A DNA stretch of 64,000 nt from Dysidea avara (GCF_963678975.1 NC_089272.1:59408574-59472573), one strand, 5' to 3'. Positions 31,700 through 43,895 are shown, numbered from the stretch's first letter. Translations and numbers: made by a program. Notes: generated by a model not told the origin, from the sequence alone.

Positions 31700-32990
31700 C
31701 TAACTAACAGTGTCGTTTAACAAAACTGGTGTGCTTTGCAGACATTGTGAATGACTATAATATTATACATAATCATTGACTGTTAAACTTTGGGAAAGCC
31801 TACAGCATCAAAGGAGGTGTTGTAAGACAACTCCTTTAAGGTAAAAAGTGTAACAGCTGCACCCAAATGGATGTTTAATTATTCTGAAGATTGTAGCTCA
31901 CCAACAACTGTTATAGTTAATTAAGCCTACTAAAATGTCACACATTGTACATACAATTCTTACCTGCCAGTGTATCCACTATACAAGTGGTTGAACATGA
32001 AAGCAAAACCATGAAGACAATACCTATAATTTTATATTGGTATAGTGATCAATAATAAACATGGGAGCAATGTTTACTATTTAACTTAGTACTGAGACCA
32101 TGTTTACCCTGTCCATACAATACACCTGCAGTCCTATTAAAATGACACTGACATTCTGAGAATCAGGAGCAGACATCTGCAAGTTCATATAAAATTAATG
32201 AATATGTGATAATGAGCAGTAGCTAAATCAACAATAAGGAGATATGCATTAATTTTGTGCATATATAGTTAATGGTATGAGCAAAAAAATCTATGCCTAT
32301 CTTAGTTGAATGTGACTTAGGAACAACCTACACAAGTTTCCATATCCATAACTGTACAAGAAATCTTTGAAAGATTTTTTTGCTGCATTTCTGATCCACA
32401 TACAGAACTAGGAAGATTGAGGTGGTTTTAATTCCACATTGACAAGTGCTTTTCCTGAGCAGAAAAATTCAAAGTAAAGTCAATTGGCCTGTTGGCAATA
32501 ATCTCTTTGTCTGAACAAAAATATTATACTTTTACTAATTCTGACTTGTTATTGACTATTATAATCTCCTGGTTAGTTTCCCAATCATTTAAAGAACTGT
32601 ACATATCCAAGAGCAGTGGGAAATCAATTATTGCATAGCTTTGAAACTTGGGCTCCGCTTAACACCATTAAACAGTTGTTCACTGCCCATCATTGTAGTG
32701 TTGTTCCATCAATGTATTAGGCAAGCAAGGTGGGTATAGCTGAATATTTGGGTGCTTAATATACAAGTTTTAATTTTTTAGACAGTGTTGAGGTAACAGT
32801 GTCCAGGTAGGAAGTGTAGTTCAGTGTCAAACGTGAAGTACTTGTTGGCGTTGTTGAGGTAGTAGTGTAAAGTAGCAGTGTAAAGTAGCAGTGTTGTTGT
32901 TGTTGGTAGTAAAGCATAGCAGTTAGCAGGTATCACATGCATGATAGACAGTGGAGTCTACAGTATGCTGCAATGATGGTTGTAACATTT
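31700..32990 (-). pseudogene. Relic of a fourth beta-helix membrane gene
   Basis: Scrambled fragments match the 40316-43777 paralogue. On the - strand, 32960-32785 resembles the signal peptide and first ectodomain strands (CTTGTTGG..GTTGTTGAGGTAGT on + matches 43617-43640). 32745-32400 resembles the mid-ectodomain, and 32160-32100 the SPDSQ-C-FNRTG segment. A small piece at about 31707-31750 (TGTCGTTTAACAAAACTGG) reads in the + direction instead. All are frameshifted and stop-ridden. The gene was evidently rearranged internally, with one part inverted. Confidence 0.7.
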
Positions 32991-33054
32991 GCCCATACAA
33001 ATGTGAACAAGTTGCATTAATCTTAATTTCTTTTAACACTTTCACCACCTTATA

Positions 33055-33490
33055 TAAAGTACTCATTCACCCAATTGGAATAGAGCTACATGATCTGGGG
33101 TCCCTTTATGCTACTGACATTAATAAGTTAGAGAATTTCCAAAGAAAGGCTACTAAATGAATTTCTTCTATTGATACTTAAGCTATAAGGATAGACTTAC
33201 ATCAGTGAAATTACCTTCCCTACAGTACAGAAGACACAGAGGTGATATGATTATGTTATACAACTTACTTCACATTATGTATATATGTACTGTGGTATGC
33301 TACACAATAAGTTTAAAGTAAAAGTGGTTATACCCTGTATAATATTATGCACAAATATAAATACATCTGCACAATCCCAATAATTATTATAGATATTCAA
33401 ATACTAATACCTATAGTCTATATGTGACTGGAATGATGAAAACAGGTCTTCCACACACATCCAATGAACCAACTTTTACTAAGGAACAGG
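33055..33490 (+). pseudogene. Fragment of a non-LTR reverse transcriptase C-terminus
   Basis: The + frame gives LGSLYATDINKLENFQRKAT, then, after a stop, YKDRL..LPSLQYRRHRGDMIMLY. This is the usual C-terminal signature downstream of the polymerase domain in CR1/Jockey elements. Further pieces with stops continue to about 33490 (AVDLKFTWS-like). It is not closely related to the copy at 10654-13560. Confidence 0.6.
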
Positions 33491-33694
33491 CTATTGACTT
33501 GAAATTTACATGGTCAATAGTGAGCACCAACATAACTTAATGGATGAAAACATTTTCAAGTTCTTGAGCACTGAGTAATGGTCACTGAGTTCATGGAATT
33601 GGGTGTATGTGGAAGACCACTATTTTTCACATATGGTCACATATACTTTGAGCATATACTTACAGAGCTTATGTTTACACATCTTCAGTGATAT

Positions 33695-33985
33695 GCCTCT
33701 AACTGGTTATTGGTTCTAATATTCCCACTGGTTCTGATAGTTCTAGTGGTTACACTGGTTTCAGTAGTCTCCCCATTTCTGGTGATTTGATGGTTCTACT
33801 GGTTATGGTGATTCCACTAGTCTATTGGTTCTTGGTTGTGATCAATGTGATAGTTCTAGCAGTTCCACTAGTTTCAGTGGCATTACTGGCTTTGATGGTT
33901 CACAATGGATCCAATGGTTATGATGGCTCCAGTACTAGTGCTTCTGATGGCTCCAGGTTCTGGTGGATCTAGTGGTTCAACTAGT
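33695..33985 (+). repeat. Degenerate GGTTCTAGTGGT-like repeat
   Basis: A string of imperfect triplet-based units with GGTTCT, AGTGGT, TCTAGT and ACTGGT. One + frame begins TGSDSSSGYTGFSSLP, so it may be a relic of a Gly/Ser-rich coding repeat, but the frame drifts and a 61-codon ORF at 33787 reads it hydrophobically. No gene is called. Confidence 0.5.
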
Positions 33986-34673
33986 AATACAGCTTTTAGT
34001 TGGAGTCCATTTTTTCCTTGAATGGATAGCTAAGTAATGCATTTATAGAAAAACTTGAATACAGCAAAATTGAAACAGTAGCTGCAGAATGGAGTTGGTC
34101 TAATCCAATGTCTTTGGGACAAGTCAACTATTGATTTGTAGCAAGGATTTGTTTGTGTGTATTAGAACAATATATTCCAAAAGCATCCAAATTCCACCTA
34201 ACCGTAAACTGATCAGAGTACCAAACTGATCAGAGTATAAACCAATCCTTAATCATACTCAAATGGGAGTAATGAGTTGAAAAGCGAACAACTGAAAATA
34301 AGAAAATTAATGAAACAAAAAGATCCAGGAGCCAGGGCAGTGGCATAGCTACCATTGAGGCAACCGAGGCAGCTGCCTCAGTAAAAAATGCTCAACAATT
34401 CAGACTGAGCAGGCCTTAGTTTTGGCACCTGAATTATTTACTCAAACGTTACTACTAGACAGCATTACTGTACCACACATAATAGAATCTATGGCTGTAG
34501 TAAGTGGGGCCATAGTTCAGCTTCCAGTTCCTAACTGGTAAAGCAGATAAAAACAAAATTGAGGTGCTGATAGCAATTATCTCAGATATGTTGACATGCG
34601 TGCCATAAATTGTTTACATTTTAATTATATTATGCATACAGCAATTAATTGTCTGTTCTTATGTAATACACAT
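33986..34673. other. Gene-free interval
   Basis: No ORF of interest. At 34330-34385 there is a segment (GGGCAGTGGCATAGCTACC and GCAACCGAGGCAGC) that resembles the end of a miniature DNA element; no matching second end was found. Confidence 0.4.
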
Positions 34674-34675
34674 GT

Positions 34676-37600
34676 TTATTCATCTAAGCCAATGAGTGAT
34701 TCTTGAAACTCCTTGTAGTTGTAAGTCACTTCTGGGATTAGTTCTATATTAGGATGAAAGCTGGATCTGCCTTGTTTAGGTTGCTTGAAGTAACCCAAAT
34801 ACCTTCCCAACATCACGTTCAGGTTACTTTTCAGAGTATCTGTGCAATTAGGGTAATATTTCTCACACCACTGCTTATTGATATGTTGTAGTATAATAGA
34901 AATGAAATATAACAAGGTTAGTAGAGTTAGCACACTGATGGCAACATGATTGGAGCTCCTATACATTGAAAATACAAATATAGCTTGTAGGTTTAACAAA
35001 ATTAAGAACTCTTGAATATTTCTTTTTTTACTTTTAAATGGATGCACCATTCCGTGTATACCTACAACCACTCCAATTAAATGTGTACTGATCATCAAAT
35101 TAGTGTTCCTGTCCAATGCGGATAATCCAAAGAATACAGCTCTCATCACCAGTTGTAGACCAGTCCAGTAGTAGAATTTATCCTGATATGGACCTTGATA
35201 AGCATCAAGCAGTGGCTTAAATTGGTTAACAAAGTTGAAATATGAAAAAAATCTTCTGAAGAGTAAGATGATATTAAAAGACAAAAGAATCAAGAAAAGT
35301 ATTAAGCTTACAATAAAAGCTACTGTATATCTTGCTCCAAAAATTTGAGTTTTTGTATCAACTGACCATACCAATACTGTATGATTTGTTGGAATGTGTT
35401 TGATTTTGAGATAAAAGAATAACATATATGATACAGTTCGTAATACCTTGGTATATGATAGCAGAAAGAGTGTGGCAAGTACTGGTAAAGCTCTACGTGC
35501 AGTTAACCTCTGCATCTTAGTAGAGTAACGGCTTGCCATAATGAGGACAACTGCTATCATGACTAGGTAAGCAGGGAACACTAACTGTAAACACATTTTA
35601 GCATAGTCATCCATACCATTGTAGAAACATGTTTCGAATCCCAAATCCAAGTTAGCCAATGAAATAATAATGTGAGATGTTTTACCAGATTGCAAGAAAA
35701 TGGAGTTATTGATCTCAAAAATGTTAACATAAAATAAGAAGGCATTTATATCTCCATCAGTGACTGTAAAGTTAAGGATAAACAGCAACAAAACCAACAA
35801 TACACCAGCAATTCCGATGGGTATGATGATTAGTAAGTAAAGGTTAGAGCACTGTTTACAATGGGATGAACCAAACACAACAGTAAGACCATCTTTACAT
35901 TTTCCACATAACAAACCAGTTCTCTTAAATTGACACTGTGAATCAGGTGAGGCTAAGTTAAGGCTTGATGAATGAGGCAAGCAAAAGTCAAATGGACAGT
36001 ACTGAGATGCATAATAAGAGTGATTGGTATTAGTATCAACAGATATCCAACTATTAGCAGGACGTAAAAGAGTCTGATCATTAATGTTGCAGTGTAGTTC
36101 ACTGTTTGACAATGCCAATATTAATTCAGGATCACAGTTACAAATGTTGTTACCACTGATCTTAAATCCAAGTGGACAAGGCAAATATTTAACATAATAT
36201 GCATTGTATTTTTTAACGAAATAATAAGATTTTGAATCATGATCTGTGAAATACCTCTGTTCAAGATGACTGAAGAATAGTTCACACCACCCCAAATTAT
36301 TGTATTCAACAGTGTAGCTTACATGTGTACAGGTACTGTAAATTTCTTGTTGTATTTCTGAAGTATTAATGATTTTACAAGCAGATCTGGGTAGATTATG
36401 GTAGTTATATTCCGCATTAACTATTGAGCTTAGTTGACTATCAAATTTCAATGCAAAGCTGATGTTCAAAGTTTGGCCAGGATAAACTGCTGGAAGTTCT
36501 TCGGCTAGACAGTGATAGTTCTGAGAATCTGTACAGAAGCAAATTGTTTTGTAATCTCTGATTAGATTCTTTGAGCTATTATCAACAATTATTACTTTCT
36601 GGTTAATTTCCCATGAAGTATACATATTCTCTGTTGTGTTGTCCAAATAACAATGAGAAATGCAAAAGTATTTTGTGCACAAGTTGGGAGCATAAGTTTC
36701 CTTTATAACTATGGAATATTGATTGGTCATCACTGTCCCATTCATGTATTGGAACAAACAAGGTGGATAGAGAGGTGAGAATAGTTCTTTAGGTACATTG
36801 TAAATAAGTTTTTCAAGCTGGAAACTAAACAATGCTGTTGAGCAATTTGTCTTAGTTATGTTGATGTTAGCATTTGATTGAAGTTGAATTTGATCAGTGC
36901 TAATTAAGACACCAGAATAAATTGCTGCAAATTCAGTATAACCATCAATAATAAATGAACACTTCTTTATACTAATTAGTATTTGAGAGCTTTTTAAATT
37001 TCTAAAAATAACATAGCCTTTAAAAGTTATGTTCAGGCCATTTCCATTTAGTACATATGGTAAATGTTGCAAGTGGAGAAATACTGTATCTTTAATGATA
37101 AAAGTTACATTGCCCACTCCTTGAGACTTCACTGTGAGATGCTTAATATTGCTGTTATTGTAAAAAATGCACTGATCCAACATTACAAATGTATGGGTAG
37201 TTATATAAAAATTCAAAAGCAGGAAATAACCTTTTATATTGTTTGTTCCAAAACTGCAATTATAAATCAGTAATTTATGATGCCAACACTTTGTAAAAGA
37301 TTTGCAGTTAGTAGAATTCACTTTCACAAAAATTATTTCAAAAGACTTATAATAGACAGCCTTACTTAACTTTATGTTCACAAAATGACAATCAATAACT
37401 TGTATACTGTTATTCCCAGTGCATGTGTTATCCTCAACATAAATGGCTGCAACATTTCTGAAGTATATGTGTCTTATTAGTACTTCAAAAATGAATGAGT
37501 GATTAAGCACTAAAGCAATTTTATAATTATTATATTTTTGTTTAGTTTCAAGCCAAGTGATTCTTTGCAATACTAGTTTACTTTCAGGACTTTCATGAAC

Positions 37601-38124
37601 AAGTGGCTGGTCAGTAATGTGTGCTACAAAAACATCATTTGTTGAAATTTCAGACAAAATTGATTTGCCCATGACATCAATCAAGAGCAAACCATAAGTG
37701 ATGATTTGCAGTGGGAACTCTAACCTTGTACTATCAGTGGAGTTGAAATATTTGCTTAAATTAACTCTGCATTCCATTAAATTAATTCCATTTATAGTTA
37801 AGTTACTGCTTCTGGTAATGACAATCCCACTGGGTGATGATTTACATGAAATATTCACCGAGATCACTCCATTTACTATTTCACCAATTATCGAGAAGCT
37901 GTTTGTATTAGTGATAAAGATTACAGTGTTGAGGTAATAGTTACCTGGTAGGAAGTGTAGTTGAGTGTCAGAAGTGAATACTTGTTGGTATTGTTGAGGT
38001 AGTGGGGCAGAGTAGAAGTGTTGTTGCTGGTCGAGTAGTTGCTATCAGGTATAACATGATAGACAGTGAAGCCTGCACAGTGCAGAAGTAATGCCAATAG
38101 CGGTAGTGGGAAGGTGAACATCAT
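34676..38124 (-). pseudogene. Beta-helix membrane protein 2, one-base frameshift
   Basis: Paralogue of 25616-29074 and 40316-43777. The start codon (38124) opens a signal peptide (MMFTFPLPLLALLLHCAGF) followed by YHVIPD as in paralogue 3. At about 37979-37975, AAG TAT TCA replaces the AAG TAC TTC ACT of paralogue 3: one base is missing, and the first frame ends 67 codons in. The next frame (ATG 37867) then runs 1063 codons without fault to the stop at 34678-34676. With the base present, the gene would be 1150 codons, matching its paralogues (1152 and 1153 aa). It has the same ectodomain, Cys module (CQFKRTGLLCGKC), multi-pass region with FKPLLDAYQGPYQDKFYYW, and tail KEFQESLIGLDE. AATAAA overlaps the stop codon. 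This is either a very young pseudogene or a sequencing error. Confidence 0.8.
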
Positions 38125-39003
38125 CTAGATCTGTCACACAAAGAATACCACTTGTATTATTGGAGAATGACATATTGGCACACTGGCAGCTGTACATGTA
38201 TACAGGTCAAGGTGGACAAGCTACACACAGCAATTAATATATTATTAGGAAACATACTTGCACTCTGTGTACTGTGTTACATTGGCATGTCATACCTTCT
38301 TCACTCTGCTTAGTATGATACTTGTATAGCCTAAAATGACACTAGAAAGTATATACCACAATATAATGAAGAGTAGATAAGTAGTTCTGTTTTTCTGTGT
38401 AGCTATACACTGTAGGTGGCTATACAAGTATTGTACACTTTTAAACATTGAAAAGACATTGTTTAAAGTCTATAGCAAACAGATGCACTTTATTTATTTA
38501 TTTTATTATTCTTTTTTAGTTTCATATAACATACCAACTACACACAACATCAACAACATGTAAGTTATAACCTAGTATTCCAGCTTTATGTATGTATCCA
38601 ATTTTGTGTAGCTAGCTATGTATATAATTGCATCCATTCATTACCTTGGATACAATGAGTTATAAATATATACCTTCTCAACTGTTATTCCTGACTAATA
38701 TACTGATTGTGGTTTTCAATGGTAGGATTAAAACAGATAATTATGTAATTTCTGTATAAGAAACAATTATGTTATAATACGGTTGTCATATTGTACCTTA
38801 ATTGACTTTGATGGAAATTCTGCAAACTATAATAGTTTTGCCTTGATCCACTTCTATAGTTTAGACAAAGATGTTTAAGCATTGACGGAAATTTGTGAAA
38901 CTGTATCCATGGCCACTTATGGGAACAACTACTTCATATTACACATGTCCTATTGTTTGCCTTTTGGGAATTGCAATTCACTACTATAGCAACTATTATT
39001 TAT
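38125..39003. other. Upstream region of membrane gene 2
   Basis: AT-rich, with no recognisable gene. It should include the promoter of the - strand gene starting at 38124. I could not identify a core promoter. Confidence 0.35.
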
Positions 39004-39235
39004 GTGACTAAATCTGACAAATCCAGCCTTATAGCCTGAAGTACATTGGCTTCATATTGTGTTCTCCTTTTCCATACAAGTTATAATAATTCTGTAAAAT
39101 TCAGTCCTGGGATTTGTACATACGTAAGTGGTGAAAATGTTACTTAGTTACTTTGTTCAGAAAGTTATTATACTTCAAATAGTAGTAAAAATTTGACGAG
39201 TTATAAGACTGCATGGTTTCGTCAGACTGGGTCAC
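39004..39235. mobile_element. GTGAC-type MITE, 232 bp
   Basis: The ends are inverted: GTGACTAAATCTGACAAA on the left and its counterpart ending CAGACTGGGTCAC on the right, each followed inward by a TTATA(G/A) block. It resembles 43896-44119 and the ends of 9348-14086. The flanking bases are TTAT and ATAT. Confidence 0.65.
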
Positions 39236-40315
39236 ATATTATTGTGTAATACTATGTAATCCCATATACCCTGTAGCCTGGGATTATAATTTATAAAGGA
39301 CGGTAATAAATTCACTGCTAATATCCCCCCACTGCCCAACCAGGTGGGGCATAACAGACTACAGAATGTTTAAACAGTATAAAATTGTGAAACACAAATG
39401 TGCAAGACAGAGCTATATTGTACTCTTCCAGTGAAATTACTGTACTGTAATATTACAGCTACAACACTCCCTAAAAATTTCCCCTACACCTGAAACTAGT
39501 GACTACTATATTCTCACATGTCAATATCAAAATGTGCTGATGTGGGTGGGGGGATAGAGGATTGCCAACATTATTATCAAGACTTACTCTGGTGTTAGCT
39601 TTTATTGCATTAACAGTATGGCACTTGCACTTCTGCCTGCGTACTTCTCCATCAATGGAACAAGCTACTAGAAGGTGTATGGTAGAACAAGAGGATATCA
39701 GAAAGGAATTATAGTTAGTTTTTGGGCATATATAGATAGCTATTTTGTTGATGATTTGCCAATCACATATGGTTATCCACATCAATGCATTTGGGCTTAT
39801 GCAACTGGGTAACATGAGAGCCTTTGTGACAATTACCCATGTGTTGCTAGGCACATGCTTACCTATACATGCACTAATTGAATGTTTGGTACTAGCAATC
39901 TTAGCAGACAGCAACTTCATGGTGATACCATAAATACAACTAACAAGACAATTTGCCAATTTTGATTGACCGTTCCTAGAGTTGGTGTGTGTTGTAATAG
40001 AGTAAGTGTTTGCTCTTTTCTTCAGTAAATTTCCTTATTAGTATTTAAACTGGCACACAGGTGGAAATCCCATTGTTTATAGTACCAAGAGTTCAAGTAT
40101 GATCTCTTGATACTACTAGTGCTCTAAATATTTTTAATACGTATAAGTATAAGTACAGTATTGAGCTTATATAATGCATATAAAATATATATGGTGCATG
40201 TATCTAACTGAAAGCTCTATATTACAGGTAGTGTACACATTTTCATACAATATACAGCATACAGTACTATGTACACTATAAATAAATCATAATAACAATA
40301 TTAGCCTACAATAAT
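39236..40315. other. Interval downstream of membrane gene 3
   Basis: A - strand frame of 162 codons (39959-39471) is open, but it shows no domain, signal or codon pattern that convinces me; it is probably chance. The rest is AT-rich and featureless. Confidence 0.4.
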
Positions 40316-43300
40316 TTAGTTGCTTAATGCTAGCAGTGGCTCTTGAAAGTCCTCACACTGGTCTGGGCCGACTATTGTTGTGTTTACATGCACAGGATGC
40401 ATCTCACTAACACAATTAGTTCTTATTCCATTATTTCTTCTCTGTATAAAATTGAAAAGCCAGTAACTCTTTGCAACTTTCCCATAACCGGATTTCATGA
40501 AACACTCAAAAGAAATGGAAAACAGCAAACAAACTAATGCAGTTAATGTGAGCAACTGAATGATAGTTAAACATGTAGAACCGGTACTATAAAATGCTGT
40601 GATGTGAGCTGCTAAAAGGATAAGCAACACAAGAGCTTCTTGAATATTGTGAAATTTCTTTGTATGAGGATTAGCAACTCCTTGTATGCAGAACAGCCCA
40701 CCTAGCAAGACAACTACAGATAGGATATTGACATCTTTGCTAAAAAGTGAAAGGATAAACATGATTTTTCTTACAACAAGTTGTAATCCTGCCCAGTAAT
40801 AGAACCTGTCATTGTATGGTGAGTAGTAAACATCCAAAAGAGGCTTAAAGTAATTTACGACCTCAAAGCAGGACAGTCTACGGGAAAAGAGTAGTGCTAT
40901 ATTGAATGGTAGTAAAGTGAGAAAAAGAAGCAAACAGATAACAAATATCATTGTATACTTTAGTCCAAATAAGTTGACACTTGTGTCTACTGGCCACACA
41001 TATGTAATGTTTTGAGAGGGCACACAAGTGAGTTTGCGATATGAAAACAGGACGGAGCAGATGATTAATAGAATTTTAGTATACGACAACAGGAATACTG
41101 TAGCAAGTACTGGCAATACTTTCGCTGCTGTTAGTCTTTGAATTTTAATTGAGTAGCGACTTATAGTAATAAGAAACAACGCAATTACAAAGAGGTAGAG
41201 TGGAAATGCTAATTGCAGCCATGTCTTAGTATAGCCAGTCATGCCATTATAGAAACAAGTTTCGATGCCCAAGTCAAGGTTTAAGAGGGAAAGAAATGTA
41301 AGAAGTGGTGAATGATGATTTGGAAAGAATATTGAAATATTAATGCTTACAATGTTGACAAAAAATATTAATGTGTTGACTGTTCCAATAGAAACAGTGA
41401 GGTTGAACATGAAAAGGAAAACCACTAACATGATACCAGTTATTGCTATGGGTATAGTGATGAGTAAATAAACACTAGAACATTGTTTACACCGAGCTGA
41501 ACCAAACACAACACTAAGACCATGTTGGCATTGCCCACACAGCACACCAGTCCTGTTAAACCGACACTGTGAATCAGGAGAAGCAGACAGGTTAATGTTT
41601 GAAGAATGATGCAAGCAGTACTCAATTTGACAACTTGGAGACACACAATAGCTATGAATTCCATTGCTGGTGTCTGCAGATATCCAAATGTTACCAGGAT
41701 GTTGTATTGTTTGATTATTGATATTGCAGTGAAGATGTTTGTTTGTGAATATCAGCTTTAGTGCAGGATCACAGGTGCACATTTGTCCTTTCTCGTTCAA
41801 CTTGAAGCCAGCAGGACAAGGGAGTAATTTTACATAAAATGCATTGTAAAGTTTTTGATACAAATATGTAGGATACAGCTCTGTAACATACTTTGGCTGG
41901 ATTTGGCTTAAGAACAATTCACACCAGTTGCCATGACCATACTGGATTGTGTAGTGGACTCTTGAGCATGTGCTATTAATAATTTGCTGTATTTCTGCTC
42001 CATTAACTCTACATGTAGTTCTGGGAAGGTTATGGTGGTTTAATTCAACAGTAACTAGTGCTTTGGGCTGAGTAAAAAAATTGAGAGCTAGATGTATGTT
42101 CATTGTTTGGCCTGGATATACTGGAGGCAATTGATCGATCAAACAATTATTACAATAGGTATGTTCATTTGGACACAAACAAATGGTTTTGTTATCCTTG
42201 AGTATGTCTTTGTCAACTTTGATTACTTTTTGATTAATTTGCCAAGGACTTAGTAATTCTTCAATTGGACTGTTGTTATTCATAGAACAATGTGAGAGAC
42301 AAAAATGCTTTTTGCAAAACTTAGGCACATGGATATCATTTAGCAGAATTGAGTAAGTTTTAATTTTAGCATTTAAAATTTGATACTGAAATAAACAAGG
42401 AGGATACAGAGGGGAAAATGAATCTTTAGGTCCTTCATAAATAAGTGTCTCCATTTGGTAACTAAAAATTACCATTGTGAAGTAAGCATGAGTAATATTA
42501 ATCAAAGTGTTTGTTTTAAGCTGAATTTGATCACTACTAACTAATAAAGTAGCATTGATGGAAAAAAATTCAACATAACCATCAATTGTAAATGAAGAGT
42601 TCTTTACACCAATTAGTATCTGCTGGCTTTTGATGTACCTGAAATTTACATATCCTTTAAAAATTAAGTGAACTTTGCTTAAAGTGAGTATTACATATAT
42701 GTTTCTCAGTTGAAGAAATGTAACATTTCTAACAATGCACGTCACATTGCCAAAATAATTAGATGTTAATCTTAAATGTTTAGCTTTAATGTTGTTAAAA
42801 AACATGCACTGATCTAAATCTACTAAAGCATGATGGGTTGTGTTTATATAGCAACTCAGTAAATGTCCATCTAATATGTTATTTGCAAAAGTGCTATTGG
42901 AAAGTATGATATTATGAAAACTAAACCCTCTGCTGTTACCGGTGCTTACCGTCACTGATACAATTCCATACTTGTTATTTGTTCTAAGTTTCTTCTTGTG
43001 CAAAGAAAACTTCTGTGAATCTAAATCAACAAAGTTACAGTTGCTAACTATTATGGTATTTTGTCCCCCACATGTGTTATCCTGTATATATATAGCAAAG
43101 ACATTTCTGAATAACATGTGGTCTATCACTATGGCAACACTTGAGGAATGGTTAAGTAGTACAAGAGTAATTTTATGGGTATAATCCTGGTTTTGAAGCC
43201 ATGTAATATTCTGCAAGATCACCCTGTGTTCTTTCCTTGTGTTCATACACGCACTATCACTGCTGTATGCTACCAATACACCATTTGTTGAGATTTTAGA

Positions 43301-43777
43301 CAATTTTGACTGACCCGATGTATCAACCATCAGTATACCATATGCCATATTCTGTACCAATATTTCCAACTTTGTGTTATCATTATAGCGGAGATATTGA
43401 CTCACATTTACTCTACATCCAGTTAACGTAATACCTTTTGTCCTCACATTGCTGCTTTCAGTAACAATAATTCCACCTGGTGATGATTTACATGAAATGT
43501 TCACTTCATTCATACTGTCACCAGTTATTGAGAAGTTGTTTGTGTTAGTGATAAAGATGACAGTGTTGAGGTGATAGTGTCCTGGTATGAAATGTAGTTC
43601 AGTGTCAGAAGTGAAGTACTTGTTGGTGTTGTTGAGGTAGTGGTGTAGAGTATTAGCAGTGTTGTTATTGCTTGTAGGGTAGTGGTTATCGGGAATCACA
43701 TAGTAGACAGTGGAGCCTGCACACTGTAGCAGTAATACCAGTAGTGGTAATGGCAGTGGAAGCAAGTACCTCTTCAT
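40316..43777 (-). CDS. Beta-helix ectodomain multi-pass membrane protein 3 (1153 aa)
   Basis: The most complete - strand paralogue. I place the start at 43777 (MKRYLLPLPLPLLVLLLQC) because it gives a clean signal peptide aligned with paralogue 2; the frame is open to an earlier ATG at 43882. The ectodomain (about 25-690) is rich in Asn and has repeated short strands typical of a beta-helix. Its Cys module reads CTCDPALKL, CNINNQT, SPDSQCRFNRTGVLCGQC, then CKQCS. About 8-9 membrane segments follow from YLLITIPIAITGIMLVVFLF, with the conserved FKPLLDVYYSPYNDRFYYW between them. The tail is longer than in the paralogues and ends DQCEDFQEPLLALSN, keeping the acidic FQEPL motif. Function is unknown. 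A GTGAC-type MITE sits only about 120 bp upstream of the ATG and may affect the promoter. Confidence 0.85.
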   Translation of the reverse strand: MKRYLLPLPLPLLVLLLQCAGSTVYYVIPDNHYPTSNNNTANTLHHYLNNTNKYFTSDTELHFIPGHYHLNTVIFITNTNNFSITGDSMNEVNISCKSSPGGIIVTESSNVRTKGITLTGCRVNVSQYLRYNDNTKLEILVQNMAYGILMVDTSGQSKLSKISTNGVLVAYSSDSACMNTRKEHRVILQNITWLQNQDYTHKITLVLLNHSSSVAIVIDHMLFRNVFAIYIQDNTCGGQNTIIVSNCNFVDLDSQKFSLHKKKLRTNNKYGIVSVTVSTGNSRGFSFHNIILSNSTFANNILDGHLLSCYINTTHHALVDLDQCMFFNNIKAKHLRLTSNYFGNVTCIVRNVTFLQLRNIYVILTLSKVHLIFKGYVNFRYIKSQQILIGVKNSSFTIDGYVEFFSINATLLVSSDQIQLKTNTLINITHAYFTMVIFSYQMETLIYEGPKDSFSPLYPPCLFQYQILNAKIKTYSILLNDIHVPKFCKKHFCLSHCSMNNNSPIEELLSPWQINQKVIKVDKDILKDNKTICLCPNEHTYCNNCLIDQLPPVYPGQTMNIHLALNFFTQPKALVTVELNHHNLPRTTCRVNGAEIQQIINSTCSRVHYTIQYGHGNWCELFLSQIQPKYVTELYPTYLYQKLYNAFYVKLLPCPAGFKLNEKGQMCTCDPALKLIFTNKHLHCNINNQTIQHPGNIWISADTSNGIHSYCVSPSCQIEYCLHHSSNINLSASPDSQCRFNRTGVLCGQCQHGLSVVFGSARCKQCSSVYLLITIPIAITGIMLVVFLFMFNLTVSIGTVNTLIFFVNIVSINISIFFPNHHSPLLTFLSLLNLDLGIETCFYNGMTGYTKTWLQLAFPLYLFVIALFLITISRYSIKIQRLTAAKVLPVLATVFLLSYTKILLIICSVLFSYRKLTCVPSQNITYVWPVDTSVNLFGLKYTMIFVICLLLFLTLLPFNIALLFSRRLSCFEVVNYFKPLLDVYYSPYNDRFYYWAGLQLVVRKIMFILSLFSKDVNILSVVVLLGGLFCIQGVANPHTKKFHNIQEALVLLILLAAHITAFYSTGSTCLTIIQLLTLTALVCLLFSISFECFMKSGYGKVAKSYWLFNFIQRRNNGIRTNCVSEMHPVHVNTTIVGPDQCEDFQEPLLALSN

Positions 43778-43895
43778 GATGGAAATAACTATAGTTTCCT
43801 GTATGTATACAAAACTGCATGCATACTGCATGTACAGTGTATATGCACATAATATTAATAATAGTAGTATTATGTTATGCATGCAGATATTATAT

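Noticed and set aside
39471-39959. 162-codon ORF on the - strand
   Set aside because: No signal, domain or plausible composition, and no similarity to the neighbouring paralogues. Most likely chance.
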